Assembly (NCBI RefSeq): GCF_020523825.1
Contig: NZ_JAJALK010000003.1
Coordinates: 496,001 to 560,000, forward strand
Direction of reading: 5' to 3'
Source: Methylobacterium brachiatum
GTDB lineage: Bacteria > Pseudomonadota > Alphaproteobacteria > Rhizobiales > Beijerinckiaceae
DNA length: 64,000 bases
Shown here: positions 1 through 9,108 of the stretch, one piece after another
How the letters are laid out: each line of letters opens with the position of its first letter
Position numbering within the stretch: the first letter of the stretch is position 1
Program-made: the position numbers and the translations under genes
The notes under the pieces: model-generated
Seen by the model: only the letters and a program-made list of their open reading frames with translations
Told to the model about the DNA's origin: nothing
The model's database searches: none

Positions 1-424
1 TCTCGAGCCCGGCGCGGGCTGCGGCGGCGGCGATCTCGGCGGCGCGCGCCGTGATCGTGGCGGGGGTGGCGAGATCGGATTTCGTCAGCGCCAGCACGCC
101 CCGGCGGACGCCGATCAGCCGGGCGATCTCCAGATGCTCGACCGTCTGCGGCTTGATGCCTTCGTTGGCGTCGACCGCCAGCAGCACGGCGCTCATGCCG
201 GTGGCGCCGGAGACCATGGCGCGAACGAATCGCTCGTGGCCGGGCAGGTCGACCAGGTCGATCTCGCCCTGCTCGGAGGCCAGCAGCGCGAAGCCGGGGA
301 CGATCGAGACGCCACGGTCCCGCTCCTCCTTCAGCCGATCCGTCTCGACTCCCGTGAGCGCCCGGACCAGGGCCGTCTTGCCGTGATCCACATGCCCGAT
401 CACACCGACCAGAAGTGTCTTCAA
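1..424 (-). CDS. selB: Selenocysteine-specific elongation factor SelB, 5' part only
   Basis: SelB is the EF-Tu-like GTPase that delivers selenocysteinyl-tRNA to UGA codons followed by a SECIS element. About 141 N-terminal residues lie in the window and the gene continues past base 1. Visible motifs are the P-loop GHVDHGKT (residues 10-17), the G3 motif DLPGHERF (59-66) and a TKSD base-recognition motif. The SelB-typical RGVSIVPGFA replaces the EF-Tu effector loop. I chose TTG at 424, which gives MKTLLVGVIGH; a GTG at 433 with GGAG 12 bases upstream is a possible alternative. Identification is firm; the start codon is uncertain. Confidence 0.88.
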   Translation of the reverse strand, partial: MKTLLVGVIGHVDHGKTALVRALTGVETDRLKEERDRGVSIVPGFALLASEQGEIDLVDLPGHERFVRAMVSGATGMSAVLLAVDANEGIKPQTVEHLEIARLIGVRRGVLALTKSDLATPATITARAAEIAAAAARAGLE

Positions 425-804
425 GGGAGCCACCGACCCGACGATCTCCGCGGCGCAACCGTCCACGCGGGGCGCACCGCTCTCACAGTGAGGGATTCCG
501 TCTACCTGGCACCGCGTCGCGCCGTTCGCCGCCGAGCGGGCGGGGCCGAAGCACAGGAGGCAGATCAATTGTGGACAATCGGTTTTGCCACGGCCTCCCG
601 GTTTGGGAAAGCGCAAATTTGGAGCGCTTCGAGATCCGCACCCGGGCCCGGGCCGGGCGCCCCGGCGCGGCCTGAGGCCCGATTTCCGCCCGCCCGCGAT
701 TGCAACGCCGCGAGGGCCCGGCCTAGACCGATTATCGTGACGCTCGGATGCAACCCGGTGGGCGCTCCGCCGAGTTAAGAACCGGACGTTTCGAAGAGGA
801 GAGC
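425..804. other. Intergenic region between divergent selB and CYTH-CHAD gene
   Basis: About 380 bases separate two divergently transcribed genes, so promoters for both should lie here. I see no coding frame with protein-like composition, no RNA gene and no convincing palindrome. The only clear signal is the GAAGAGGAGAG ribosome binding site just before 805. Confidence 0.5.
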
Positions 805-2319
805 ATGAGCGAGACCGATAGCCACGCCGTGGCAGACCCCCGCGAGATCGAGCTGAAGCTCGATTGCGCAGGTTCCGACCTGACCGCGCTGGCGGCCCAT
901 CCGCGGCTCCAGGGGGCCGAAAGCGCCGAGCCCGAGCTCCTCGTCAGCACCTATTACGACACGCCGAATCAGGACCTTCGCGCCGCCGGGCTCACCCTGC
1001 GGGTGCGCAATCAGGGCGGCCGGCACATCCAGACCGTGAAGGCCGGGCAGGGCGGCGTCGGCCTGTTCGATCGGTCCGAGTGGGAGACCGAGATCGCGGG
1101 CGAGACGCCCGATCCGGCGGCCTGGGCCGACACCGCGGCCGAGAAGGTGCTGCGCAAGGCGGATGCGCCGCTGGAGCGCCTGTTCTCCACGATGATCACC
1201 CGCCGGGTGATCCCGGTCCGGCAGGGTGAGTCGCGGATTCTCGTGACCCTGGACGAGGGACGGGTCGAGAGCCCGACCGGCGCTTCGCCCATCTGCGAGG
1301 TCGAGCTCGAGATCGCCGAGGGCGAGCCGGCCGACCTGTTCGCCCTGGCCCAGACGCTCGCCGAGACCGTGCCGCTGCGCCTGAGCGCCACCGCCAAGAG
1401 CAGCCGCGGCTTCGCCCTGATCGATGGCACCGGCCCGTCCGTGGTCAAGGCCGAGCCGGTCGAATTGCCCGACGATGCGAGCGCCGGCGAGGTGTTCCGC
1501 CGGGTGGCGCGCGCGTGCCTGCGCCATATGCGGCTCAACGAGACCGCCTTCCTCGCGAGCCATGCCCCGGAGGCCCTGCACCAGATGCGCGTGTCGCTGC
1601 GGCGGCTGCGTTCGGCGCTGTCGCTGTTCGCCCCGATCCTGGAGAGCGACCCGCGCGCGATCAGCTTCGGCGACGAGATCAAGCGCGTCACCGAGCCCTT
1701 CGGTCACGCCCGCAACCTCGACGTGTTCCTCAGCCAGACGCTGCCGCGCCTGGCCAAGGAACGCCCGGGCGACGCGGATCTGGACGCGTTGCGGGATCTG
1801 GCCGAGACCGAGCGCGCCAAAGCCTACGATTCCGTGCTGGCGACCCTGGAAAGCCCGCAATGGCGCGGGCTGATCATCGACTTCGCCGGCTGGATCGAGG
1901 CCGGCGCCTGGGCCAGGCAGGAGGCCGCCGCCGAGGACGGCCGAGCCTTTGCGGCCCATGTCCTCGACCGCGCCCGCGAGCGCCTGAAGAAGCGTGGCCG
2001 CGGCCTGAAGAAGCTCGACCCGCATACCCGTCACCGGGCGCGGATCGCCGCGAAGAAACTCCGCTACGGGGCGGAATTCTTCGCCGAATTGTTCCCGAAG
2101 AAGAAGGCTCGCCGCCGTCAGGACAAGTTCGGCGCCGCGCTGTCGGACCTGCAGGACCATCTCGGCGCGCTGAACGATATCGAGACCGCGCGGTCGATGA
2201 CGGAAAGCCTCGGCGGGCGGCCGATGCCGGCTCTGGACGATGCGAGCACCCAGGACCTGCTCAATGCCGCCGCGGAGGCGCGCTCCGAACTGCTCGACGT
2301 CAAGCCGTTCTGGCGCTGA
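805..2319 (+). CDS. CYTH-CHAD domain protein (inorganic triphosphatase-like)
   Basis: This 504-residue protein joins an N-terminal CYTH domain (about residues 11-190, with the EIELKL metal/phosphate signature) to a C-terminal CHAD domain (about 215-490). CYTH domains are triphosphate-tunnel metalloenzymes; the same architecture in E. coli YgiF hydrolyses inorganic triphosphate. CHAD is a helical bundle with conserved His and basic residues that binds polyphosphate; here these include HQMRVSLRRLRS and HRARIAAKKLRY. The ATG at 805 follows the purine-rich GAAGAGGAGAG, which fixes the start. It is a stand-alone gene, divergent from selB. Confidence 0.88.
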   Translation: MSETDSHAVADPREIELKLDCAGSDLTALAAHPRLQGAESAEPELLVSTYYDTPNQDLRAAGLTLRVRNQGGRHIQTVKAGQGGVGLFDRSEWETEIAGETPDPAAWADTAAEKVLRKADAPLERLFSTMITRRVIPVRQGESRILVTLDEGRVESPTGASPICEVELEIAEGEPADLFALAQTLAETVPLRLSATAKSSRGFALIDGTGPSVVKAEPVELPDDASAGEVFRRVARACLRHMRLNETAFLASHAPEALHQMRVSLRRLRSALSLFAPILESDPRAISFGDEIKRVTEPFGHARNLDVFLSQTLPRLAKERPGDADLDALRDLAETERAKAYDSVLATLESPQWRGLIIDFAGWIEAGAWARQEAAAEDGRAFAAHVLDRARERLKKRGRGLKKLDPHTRHRARIAAKKLRYGAEFFAELFPKKKARRRQDKFGAALSDLQDHLGALNDIETARSMTESLGGRPMPALDDASTQDLLNAAAEARSELLDVKPFWR

Positions 2320-2747
2320 CGCTTTCCCGCAGGCGCACCGCTGCGGCGTGAGGCAGCCGATCCGTGCTGGGTTCTGAGCGGCTCGGCACGAAGCGCGCGG
2401 TGCCCTGCACAGCGGGACGCGCGCTCGGCCATTGAAGCTGCGAGACCGCCGTCGGAACGGCAGGCGCGGTTGGGGCCACCCGCGCTCCGTCCCGACGGCG
2501 TTGAGATGGAACCGGGCCCGCCTGAGGGGGGGATAGCGGACCCGGGCTCCCGCCCACCGCGCTGGGGACGCGGTTGGATGCATGATTCACATACGCATGT
2601 TGCCGGAGGATTTCTGAAACGCGTCCGTGTCGAAATCCTGCCGGGAAGCCGGACCCGCGTCGCGTCGTCCGGGTGCTTCCAGGCGGCTTCCTTCCGCACC
2701 GCACTCTGCTATCCCTCCTGCTCCGGCGGACACCTCGAATATTCGGC
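2320..2747. other. Intergenic, no gene seen
   Basis: About 430 bases between two same-strand genes. Open frames occur on both strands, but their arginine/proline-rich translations look like high-GC noise. A promoter for the downstream gene probably lies here, but I cannot place it. Confidence 0.4.
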
Positions 2748-3209
2748 ATGAGCCTTCTGAGCGACATTTTCAGCCGTGTCGGCCGTACCGTGACGGCCTA
2801 TGCGGGCGACAAAGCCCTGATGCTCGCCGCCGTTTCGGCCGCGGCCAACGTCATCGTGGCCGATGGCGAGGTAGCCGGCGAGGAATTTGACGCCGCCTTG
2901 CACGGCCTGCGCGCCGATCCGGTCCTGGTGAAGGGCTATGACGCGCTGATGCTGGAGACGGAGCTGTACGAGGGCATCGCCCGGGCCCGCACCCGGCTCG
3001 GCCGCGCCGAGAATCTGCGCCACGTCTCGGCGATCGTCGAGCGGCCGGCGAGCCAGCGCGAGAACGTCTTCCTGATCGCCGCCGACGTGGCCGACCAGGA
3101 TGGGATCAGTGGCATCGAGGCGAATGCCCTGGGCGAGATCGCCGTCGCCCTGCAGGTCGATGGCGAGGGTCTGCTGCGCGCCAATCCGGTGCGGCGTCCG
3201 CCGGTGTGA
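2748..3209 (+). CDS. TerB-like tellurite-resistance family protein
   Basis: A 153-residue acidic protein with the all-helical TerB fold pattern. Two acidic motifs fit the metal-binding sites of the family: VADGEV near residue 40 and ADVADQDG near residue 120. TerB-type proteins bind metal ions, and some link stress signalling to membranes or nucleic-acid processes; the cellular role here is unknown. No other ter genes are nearby, so tellurite resistance should not be assumed. The ATG at 2748 gives a start typical of the family. Confidence 0.75.
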   Translation: MSLLSDIFSRVGRTVTAYAGDKALMLAAVSAAANVIVADGEVAGEEFDAALHGLRADPVLVKGYDALMLETELYEGIARARTRLGRAENLRHVSAIVERPASQRENVFLIAADVADQDGISGIEANALGEIAVALQVDGEGLLRANPVRRPPV

Positions 3210-3309
3210 TCGGGGCGCCTGGCATCACCGTTGCTCCCGGCCGACGCGACACCCGATAAGGGCGCTCGATGATCTTGCCGCACGGCGTCGCGCCGTGAGA
3301 GGACCCGCC

Positions 3310-4590
3310 ATGGCCGAAACCAATCCGAGCAAGACCCACAACCTGCGCGCGGACGGCGCACGGCTCTGGGCCACGATCCTGGAGACCGCCGCCTTCGGCG
3401 GCACCCCGGCCGGCGGCATCAACCGGCTGACCCTGTCAGCCGAGGACGGCCGGGTCCGCGACTGGTTCCGGGATGCCTGCGAGGCGGCCGGGCTCACGGT
3501 CACGGTCGACGCGCTCGGAACCCAATACGCCGTGCGGCCGGGCCGCGACATGAGCCGCCCGCCGATCGCCTTCGGCTCGCATCTCGACACCCAGCCCACC
3601 GGCGGCAAGTTCGACGGCGTGCTCGGCGTCCTGGCCGGGCTCGAGGTGATGCGCAGCCTGAACGATGCCGGCCTCGAGACCGAGGCGCCGCTGATGGTGG
3701 TCAACTGGACCAACGAGGAGGGCTCGCGCTTCGCCCCCGCCATGATGGCCTCCGCCGCTTATGCCGGCGACTTCACCACCGACGAGATCCTGTCCAAGCG
3801 CGACGCCGCCGGCATCACCGTGGCCGAGGCGCTCGACGCGATCGGCTATCGGGGTGCCGAAGTTGTGGGCGCCCGCGCGATCGGCGCCTTCGTGGAGCTG
3901 CATATCGAGCAGGGCCCGATCCTGGAGGCCGAGGGCAAGACCATCGGCGTCGTGGAAGGCGGCCAGGGGATCATGTGGTTCGACGGGCTGATCACCGGCT
4001 TCGAGAGCCATGCCGGAACGACCCCGATGCCGCGGCGCCGGGATGCGCTGCTGGCGCTCTCCGAATTCGCCCTGGCGGCGGAGCGGATCGCCCTGGCGCA
4101 CGCGCCCTCCGCGGTGGCGACGATCGGCGAGGCTCAGATCCTGGCGCCGTCCCGCAACGTCGTGCCGGGCCGCGTCGCCTTCACGGTGGACGTGCGCGAC
4201 CCGCGCTCGCACGCCCTCGACGCCATGGAGGCGAGCCTGCGCGAGGCCGCCACCGAGATCGCCGAAAGCCGCCGGCTGGAGATCGCGCTCACCCGGATCT
4301 GGCGCAAGGAGCCCGTGCCGTTCGATCCGGCCATCGTGGCCGCGGTGGACGCGGCGGCCGAGAGCCTCGGCCATGCAAGGCGGCGGATCATCTCCGGGGC
4401 CGGGCACGATGCCTGCAACCTCGCCGCCAAGGTCCCGACCGCGATGATCTTCGTGCCGTGCAAGGACGGCGTGAGTCACAACGAATCGGAATCCGCCACC
4501 CCGGGCGATTGTGCCGCCGGCGCCGACGTCCTGCTGCAGACGGTGCTGCGGCTCGCCAACGCGCCGCGGATGGAACCGCCGGCGCGATGA
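3310..4590 (+). CDS. M20 family amidase/hydantoinase-carbamoylase-type hydrolase
   Basis: This 426-residue enzyme belongs to the Zn-dependent M20 group containing N-carbamoyl-L-amino-acid hydrolase, beta-ureidopropionase and allantoate amidohydrolase. Metal-ligand motifs appear in order: GSHLDTQ, GGKFDGVLG, NEEGSRF, HIEQGPILE and SGAGHDA near the C-terminus. The middle of the protein is the lid/dimerisation domain. The ATG at 3310 starts the conserved alignment. Its stop overlaps the next gene's start (ATGA at 4587-4590), so the two M20 genes are translationally coupled. The substrate cannot be read from sequence; catabolism of purine or pyrimidine ureides or carbamoyl amino acids is the family norm. 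Confidence 0.85.
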   Translation: MAETNPSKTHNLRADGARLWATILETAAFGGTPAGGINRLTLSAEDGRVRDWFRDACEAAGLTVTVDALGTQYAVRPGRDMSRPPIAFGSHLDTQPTGGKFDGVLGVLAGLEVMRSLNDAGLETEAPLMVVNWTNEEGSRFAPAMMASAAYAGDFTTDEILSKRDAAGITVAEALDAIGYRGAEVVGARAIGAFVELHIEQGPILEAEGKTIGVVEGGQGIMWFDGLITGFESHAGTTPMPRRRDALLALSEFALAAERIALAHAPSAVATIGEAQILAPSRNVVPGRVAFTVDVRDPRSHALDAMEASLREAATEIAESRRLEIALTRIWRKEPVPFDPAIVAAVDAAAESLGHARRRIISGAGHDACNLAAKVPTAMIFVPCKDGVSHNESESATPGDCAAGADVLLQTVLRLANAPRMEPPAR

Positions 4591-5822
4591 TCTTCGCCCC
4601 GCGCATCCAGGCGCGCCTCGACGCGCTGGCGGCGATCACGGCCGAGCCCGGCACGATCACCCGCCTCTACCTGACGCCCGAGCAAGCCAGGGCCGAGGCC
4701 CTGGTCGCGGGCTGGATGCGCGAGGCCGGGATGGCGGTGCGCCACGACGCCGTCGGCAACCTGATCGGCCGGATCGAGGGACCCGAGCCCGGCGGTCCGG
4801 CCCTCGTCGTCGGATCGCATCTTGATACGGTCCGCAATGCCGGCCGCTACGACGGGCCGCTCGGCGTGCTCACCGGGATCGCCTGCGTGGAGGCGCTTGC
4901 CCGCGACGGGATCCGCCTGCCGCACGCTTTGGAGGTGGTGGCCTTCGCCGACGAGGAGGGCGTGCGCTTCTCCGCGACCCTGATCGGCAGCCGCGCCTTC
5001 GCGGGCCGTCTCGATCCGACTGTGCTCGATGTCGCCGACGCGGACGGGGTCACCCTCGCTGCGGCGATGCGGGATTACGGGCTCGATCCCGCGGCGATCG
5101 CGTTCGCGGCACGATCGCCGGATGCGGTTCTCGGCTATCTCGAACTGCATATCGAACAGGGGCCGATGCTCGAGAAGGCCGGCCTGCCGGTGGGGGTCGT
5201 GACCGCGATTTCCGGCGCCAGCCGCGTCGACTTCACCCTGACCGGCGAGGCCGGCCATGCCGGCACGGTCGCCATGAGCGAGCGGCGCGACGCCCTGGCC
5301 GGCGCCGCCGAATGCGTGCTCGCCGTGGAGGCACGCTGCCGGGGCGAGGCGCATCTGGTCGGGACCGTCGGCCGGATTCAGGCGCTTCCCGGCGCCGTGA
5401 ACACGATTCCCGGCGCGGTGCGCTTCTCCCTCGATCTGCGTGCCCCCGACGACGGCCAGCGCCTCGCCGCGCTCGCCGACATCACAGCGGCCGTCGCTGC
5501 AATCGCGGAACGTCGCCACCTCGATCTCGAGACGCGCCCGCTGCACGAGGCTGCGGCAATCCCGTGCGATCCCGGCCTGACGGATCTGGTCCGGGACGCG
5601 GTGGCCTCGGAGGGCCTCCCCGTCCTCGCCCTGCCGAGCGGCGCCGGTCATGACGGCATGGCGGTGGCGGCGATCGCGCCGATCGCCATGGTGTTCGTGC
5701 GCTGCCGGGGCGGGGTCAGCCACAACCCGGCGGAATTCGCGACCCTGCCGGATATCGAGACCGGGGCGCGGGTGCTGTTCGGGGCGATCAAAGCGTTTTC
5801 CGCCGCACGACACGGGGTCTGA
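4587..5822 (+). CDS. Second M20 carbamoylase / allantoate amidohydrolase-like enzyme
   Basis: A 411-residue paralogue of the preceding gene with the same ordered motifs: GSHLDTVRN, GRYDGPLG, DEEGVRF, HIEQGPMLE, the SGAGHDG catalytic-end motif and GVSHNPAE. It most resembles allantoate amidohydrolases, which release ammonia and CO2 from allantoate or carbamoyl groups. It starts inside the stop codon of the upstream M20 gene, an arrangement expected for enzymes acting in sequence or as alternatives on related substrates. No transporter or regulator for ureides is adjacent, so the pathway remains inference. Confidence 0.83.
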   Translation: MIFAPRIQARLDALAAITAEPGTITRLYLTPEQARAEALVAGWMREAGMAVRHDAVGNLIGRIEGPEPGGPALVVGSHLDTVRNAGRYDGPLGVLTGIACVEALARDGIRLPHALEVVAFADEEGVRFSATLIGSRAFAGRLDPTVLDVADADGVTLAAAMRDYGLDPAAIAFAARSPDAVLGYLELHIEQGPMLEKAGLPVGVVTAISGASRVDFTLTGEAGHAGTVAMSERRDALAGAAECVLAVEARCRGEAHLVGTVGRIQALPGAVNTIPGAVRFSLDLRAPDDGQRLAALADITAAVAAIAERRHLDLETRPLHEAAAIPCDPGLTDLVRDAVASEGLPVLALPSGAGHDGMAVAAIAPIAMVFVRCRGGVSHNPAEFATLPDIETGARVLFGAIKAFSAARHGV

Positions 5823-5875
5823 ACGGCGCACGCGGAACGGGTGTACGCCGCCCCAAAATCCCGTACAGACGCACC

Positions 5876-7159
5876 ATGAGCGCGCGATCCTATCGCGACG
5901 CCAGGGGCCGGCCGCTGATCGCGGTGACGGGCATCGGCGTCGTCTCCTCCCTCGGTCAGGGCCAAGTCGACACTTGGGCGGCCATGAATGCGGGCCGCTC
6001 CGGCATCCACGCCATCGGCCGGTTCTCCACGGAGGGCCTGCGGACGCGGATCGCCGGCACGGTGGATTTTCTCGATACCGAGCCGCTGGTGGCGCCGCTC
6101 CTCTCCGAGCGCTTCGCCGCGGAGGCCGCCGAGGAGGCGGTCGCGCAGGCCGGGATCGGCATGGCAGGCGATTTCCCGGGGGCGCTGTTCATCGCGGTGC
6201 CGCCGGTGGAGATGGAATGGCCGCAGCGCCAGGCGCTGGCCGAGGCGGCCGGCGGCGATGGCGACGTCGATTATGCCGGCCTGCTCCGGGCCGCCGCGAC
6301 CCGGCGCTTCGACGCCTGGCACGACCTGTTCATCTTCGGCACCGTGGCCGACCGCATCGCCGACCGGTTCGGCACCAAGGGCTCGCCGATCTCGCTCTCC
6401 ACCGCCTGCTCGTCGGGCGCCACCGCAATCCAGCTCGGCGTCGAGGCGATCCGCCGGGGCGAGACCGCGGCGGCACTCTGCATCGGCACCGACGGCTCGG
6501 TGAATCCGGAATCGCTGATCCGCTTCTCGCTGCTCTCGGCGCTCTCCACCCGCAACGATGCCCCGGAAGAGGCGTCCAAGCCGTTCTCGAAGGATCGGGA
6601 CGGCTTCGTGATGGGCGAGGGCGCGGCCGCCCTGGTCCTGGAGGAGGCCGAGGCTGCCGTAGCGCGGGGCGCCAAGATCCTCGGCTACGTGCTCGGCTGC
6701 GGCGAGAAGGGCGACGGCTTTCACCGCACCCGCTCCAGCCCCGACGGGGCGCCGGTGATCGCGGCGATCCGGGCGAGCCTGGACGATGCCGGGCTCGGAC
6801 CCGAAGGGATCGACACGGTCAACGCCCATGGCACCTCGACCCCCGAGAACGACAAGATGGAGGCGTTGGGGCTCGCCGCCGTATTCGGCGCGCGCGCGCC
6901 GTCCCTGCCGGTGACCTCGAACAAGTCGATGATCGGCCACACGCTGACGGCGGCCGGCGCCATCGAGGCGGCGGTGTCGCTGCTGACGATCCGGAACGGC
7001 CGCATCCCGCCGACCATCAACCACCGGGTGCCGGACCCGGCGATCGGCCTCGACGTGGTCGAGACCGCCCGGGACCTGCCGGTCCGCACCGTCCTGTCGA
7101 ACTCCTTCGGGTTCGGCGGCCAGAACACCTGCCTGGTGTTCGGGGCGGAGCCGGCGTGA
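5876..7159 (+). CDS. Beta-ketoacyl-ACP synthase II (FabF family, candidate fabF1XL)
   Basis: This 427-residue FabF-type condensing enzyme elongates acyl-ACP with malonyl-ACP. The full catalytic set is present: the nucleophile in STACSSG (Cys about 177), the histidine of NAHGTSTPEN (about 318) and the lysine and histidine of SNKSMIGHTL (about 347-353). It overlaps the fabG-like gene by GTGA. In rhizobia, fabF paralogues sit with adhXL and lpxXL to make the very long hydroxy-fatty acid of lipid A; here adhXL- and lpxXL-like genes lie 2-3 kb downstream. That link supports a lipid A role, but acpXL and fabZXL are not in the window, so the specific assignment is inference. Confidence 0.8.
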   Translation: MSARSYRDARGRPLIAVTGIGVVSSLGQGQVDTWAAMNAGRSGIHAIGRFSTEGLRTRIAGTVDFLDTEPLVAPLLSERFAAEAAEEAVAQAGIGMAGDFPGALFIAVPPVEMEWPQRQALAEAAGGDGDVDYAGLLRAAATRRFDAWHDLFIFGTVADRIADRFGTKGSPISLSTACSSGATAIQLGVEAIRRGETAAALCIGTDGSVNPESLIRFSLLSALSTRNDAPEEASKPFSKDRDGFVMGEGAAALVLEEAEAAVARGAKILGYVLGCGEKGDGFHRTRSSPDGAPVIAAIRASLDDAGLGPEGIDTVNAHGTSTPENDKMEALGLAAVFGARAPSLPVTSNKSMIGHTLTAAGAIEAAVSLLTIRNGRIPPTINHRVPDPAIGLDVVETARDLPVRTVLSNSFGFGGQNTCLVFGAEPA

Positions 7160-7914
7160 GCGCCGCCCGCCGCGTCCTCGTCACCGGCGGCGCCTCGGGC
7201 GTCGGCGCCGCGATCGTGCGCGCGCTGGCCGGTACGGGCCATGCGGTCGACTTCACCTACCGCGCCTCGGGGGAGGCCGCCGAGGCGCTGCTCGCCGAGC
7301 TGCGTGCCGCATATCCCGAGCGTACCTTCACCGGGCACGCCCTGGACCTCGCCGACAAGGCCGCCCTCGATGCGTTCTGCGCGGTGGCCGAGGATTGCGG
7401 CTATCACGGCCTCGTACACAATGCCGGCCAGCCGAGCGACGCCCTCGCGGCGATGTTCGATCAGGACAGGGCCGAGACGGCCATGCAGGTCAATTTCTTC
7501 GCGCTGACCCGCCTGGCCAAGGCCCTGGTCCGCCCGATGACCCAGGCACGCACCGGCCGCATCATCGCGATCGGTTCCGTGGCGGCGCTTCGCGGCAATG
7601 CCGGCAACGCGGCCTACGCGGCGACCAAGGGCGCGCTGATCGCCTATTGCCGCACGCTCGCGGTCGAGACCGCCAAGCGCGGGGTCACGGTCAACGTCAT
7701 CGCCCCGGGTTTCGTCGACACCGCCATGATGGCCCGCTACGCCGCCCACCGGGCCGGGATGGAGCGCCAAATTCCCGCAGGCCGGTTCGCCCAGCCCGAG
7801 GATGTCGCCGCCTTGGCCGCCTTCCTGATGGGCGATGCCGCCGCCTACATCACCGGCGCGGTGCTGCCGGTCGATGGCGGCCTCACCGCGATGATGGGCG
7901 TCCACCGCACTTAA
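7156..7914 (+). CDS. 3-oxoacyl-ACP reductase-like short-chain dehydrogenase (FabG family)
   Basis: A 252-residue classical SDR expected to reduce the 3-ketoacyl product of the upstream synthase with NADPH. The Rossmann motif TGGASGVG is at residues about 10-17, the structural motif appears as HNAG, the catalytic Ser lies in IGSVAAL and the YxxxK motif is YAATK. The C-terminal APGFVDT and DGG regions are typical of FabG. The GTG start at 7156 overlaps the fabF stop, so the two enzymes are co-translated. No closer name is justified than a FabG-type reductase working with the neighbouring FabF. Confidence 0.8.
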   Translation: MSAARRVLVTGGASGVGAAIVRALAGTGHAVDFTYRASGEAAEALLAELRAAYPERTFTGHALDLADKAALDAFCAVAEDCGYHGLVHNAGQPSDALAAMFDQDRAETAMQVNFFALTRLAKALVRPMTQARTGRIIAIGSVAALRGNAGNAAYAATKGALIAYCRTLAVETAKRGVTVNVIAPGFVDTAMMARYAAHRAGMERQIPAGRFAQPEDVAALAAFLMGDAAAYITGAVLPVDGGLTAMMGVHRT

Positions 7915-8025
7915 TTTCTTTCGTGATCGCGCGTCACCGTCGCAGGCTCACGGCTATCGCCCCGGCCGTGATAAGCCCGCAGCCCGGACTTCCCCCCGCA
8001 CGCGCCCTGCTTGAGCGACCTGCCG

Positions 8026-8313
8026 ATGCGCGCCCGCCTCGCCCTCCTCGCCGGATTTTGCCTCGCGGCGCCCCTCGTCCCGGGCGGCGCCCACGCCGAA
8101 CCGGAAGCCTACCGGATCTCCGGCCTGCCCCCCGGCGAGCCCCTCTCGATCCGCGCCGAGCCAGACGCCGCGTCCGAGCAGGTCGGCGAGATCCGCACCC
8201 GCGCCCTGGTCTTCGGCTGCACCAACGACACGCCGAGCCGGACCACCTGGTGCCGGGTCAAGGCTGGACGCGCCGTGGGTTGGGCGCGGCGGCGCTACCT
8301 GGCGCCGGATTAG
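8026..8313 (+). CDS. Small secreted SH3-domain protein
   Basis: A 95-residue protein with an N-terminal signal peptide (hydrophobic residues about 5-18, probable cleavage after AHA near residue 24) followed by one bacterial SH3 (SH3b) domain. The Cys pair in FGCTNDT and TWCRV may form a disulfide in the periplasm. SH3b domains usually bind peptidoglycan or act as adaptors. A TTG at 8011 is in frame, but the ATG at 8026 gives a better signal peptide. It lies between the fabG-like gene and a toxin-antitoxin pair and has no evident link to lipid A. Confidence 0.7.
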   Translation: MRARLALLAGFCLAAPLVPGGAHAEPEAYRISGLPPGEPLSIRAEPDAASEQVGEIRTRALVFGCTNDTPSRTTWCRVKAGRAVGWARRRYLAPD

Positions 8314-8366
8314 TGCGTGTTGATCCCCCGGGCGGTGCTGGCTACCTCTCATCCGGAGGTGCTGCG

Positions 8367-8720
8367 ATGGCGACCATGATCCTGCGCGACGAGGTGCTTC
8401 GGGCGCGCCATATCGAGGGCGATCCTGATCTGGCCCGGGCGATCCGCACCTTGTCGCCCGATCAGCCGATCGTCCTGCGGATCGAGGGACAACCCATGCG
8501 GTTCCGGAAAGTGCCGGACCGGGCAACCGGACAGCCGACCGACGCCATCGGCCCGGACGAAGCGGACGCCGCCGCCTGGCGGGAGTTGCAGACGCGCCGG
8601 GGCGCGACGATCACCGTCGAGCCCGAAGCGCCCCGAACCGATCCCTACCTGCTGTCTCTGAGTGCCACGCTGACCGAATGGAACAGTCCCGAAGACGCGG
8701 CCGCCTACGATGGACTTTGA
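8367..8720 (+). CDS. Probable antitoxin partner of a PemK/MazF-type toxin
   Basis: A 117-residue acidic protein with a strong GGAGG ribosome binding site and an ATG at 8367. Its last 11 bases overlap the start of the PemK-like toxin gene, the usual antitoxin-first order. I recognise no named DNA-binding domain; the first 50 residues may form a short DNA-binding fold. The antitoxin role is inferred from gene order and size. If correct, it would neutralise the toxin by direct binding and repress the pair. Confidence 0.6.
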   Translation: MATMILRDEVLRARHIEGDPDLARAIRTLSPDQPIVLRIEGQPMRFRKVPDRATGQPTDAIGPDEADAAAWRELQTRRGATITVEPEAPRTDPYLLSLSATLTEWNSPEDAAAYDGL

Positions 8721-9063
8721 GCGCTACGATGTCCTGACGGCGCTCTTCCCCTTCGTCGACGTGCCGGTTCGCAAGCCCCGACCGGTTGTGGTGCTGTCGA
8801 CCAACCCTTTCAACGGCACGCACGGACACGTCGTCACCGCCATGATAACCACGGGCGCCGACAGTCACTGGCCGAGCGATGTCCCGATCGTCGATCTCGC
8901 CGCCGCAGGCCTCCGGCACGGCTCGGTCATTCGGTGTAAGCTGTTCACCCTGCCGAACGGCCAGATCGGTCGCCGGATCGGGCATCTCGGCGAACCGGAT
9001 CGCACCCGCCTGGCGCTCCAAATGGACGCGATCCTGGGTGCGTCCCATCGCGCCGAACCCTAA
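8710..9063 (+). CDS. PemK/MazF-like toxin, type II toxin-antitoxin system
   Basis: A 117-residue protein of the PemK/MazF endoribonuclease family, whose members cleave single-stranded mRNA and are held inactive by a cognate antitoxin. The family core is visible: the N-terminal DVLTALFPF strand, the KPRPVVVLS strand-turn, and the later VIRCKLFTLP segment that carries catalytic or RNA-contact residues. It is co-translated with the upstream antitoxin candidate through an 11-base overlap. The pair sits between the fabG-like and adhXL-like genes, which suggests an insertion into an older lipid A gene neighbourhood. Confidence 0.72.
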   Translation: MDFERYDVLTALFPFVDVPVRKPRPVVVLSTNPFNGTHGHVVTAMITTGADSHWPSDVPIVDLAAAGLRHGSVIRCKLFTLPNGQIGRRIGHLGEPDRTRLALQMDAILGASHRAEP

Positions 9064-9108
9064 TCACTGGTGCGGCTTCCCGAGGCCGCCGAGGACGACA
9101 CGATCACG

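Noticed and set aside
775..2583. A 602-residue open frame on the minus strand opposite the CYTH-CHAD gene
   Set aside because: It is a shadow of the high-GC coding strand, rich in Arg, Gly and Ala, with no domain motifs; the plus-strand protein has clear domains. Similar long antisense frames at 12027-13226, 20946-23216 and 23322-25100 were rejected for the same reason.
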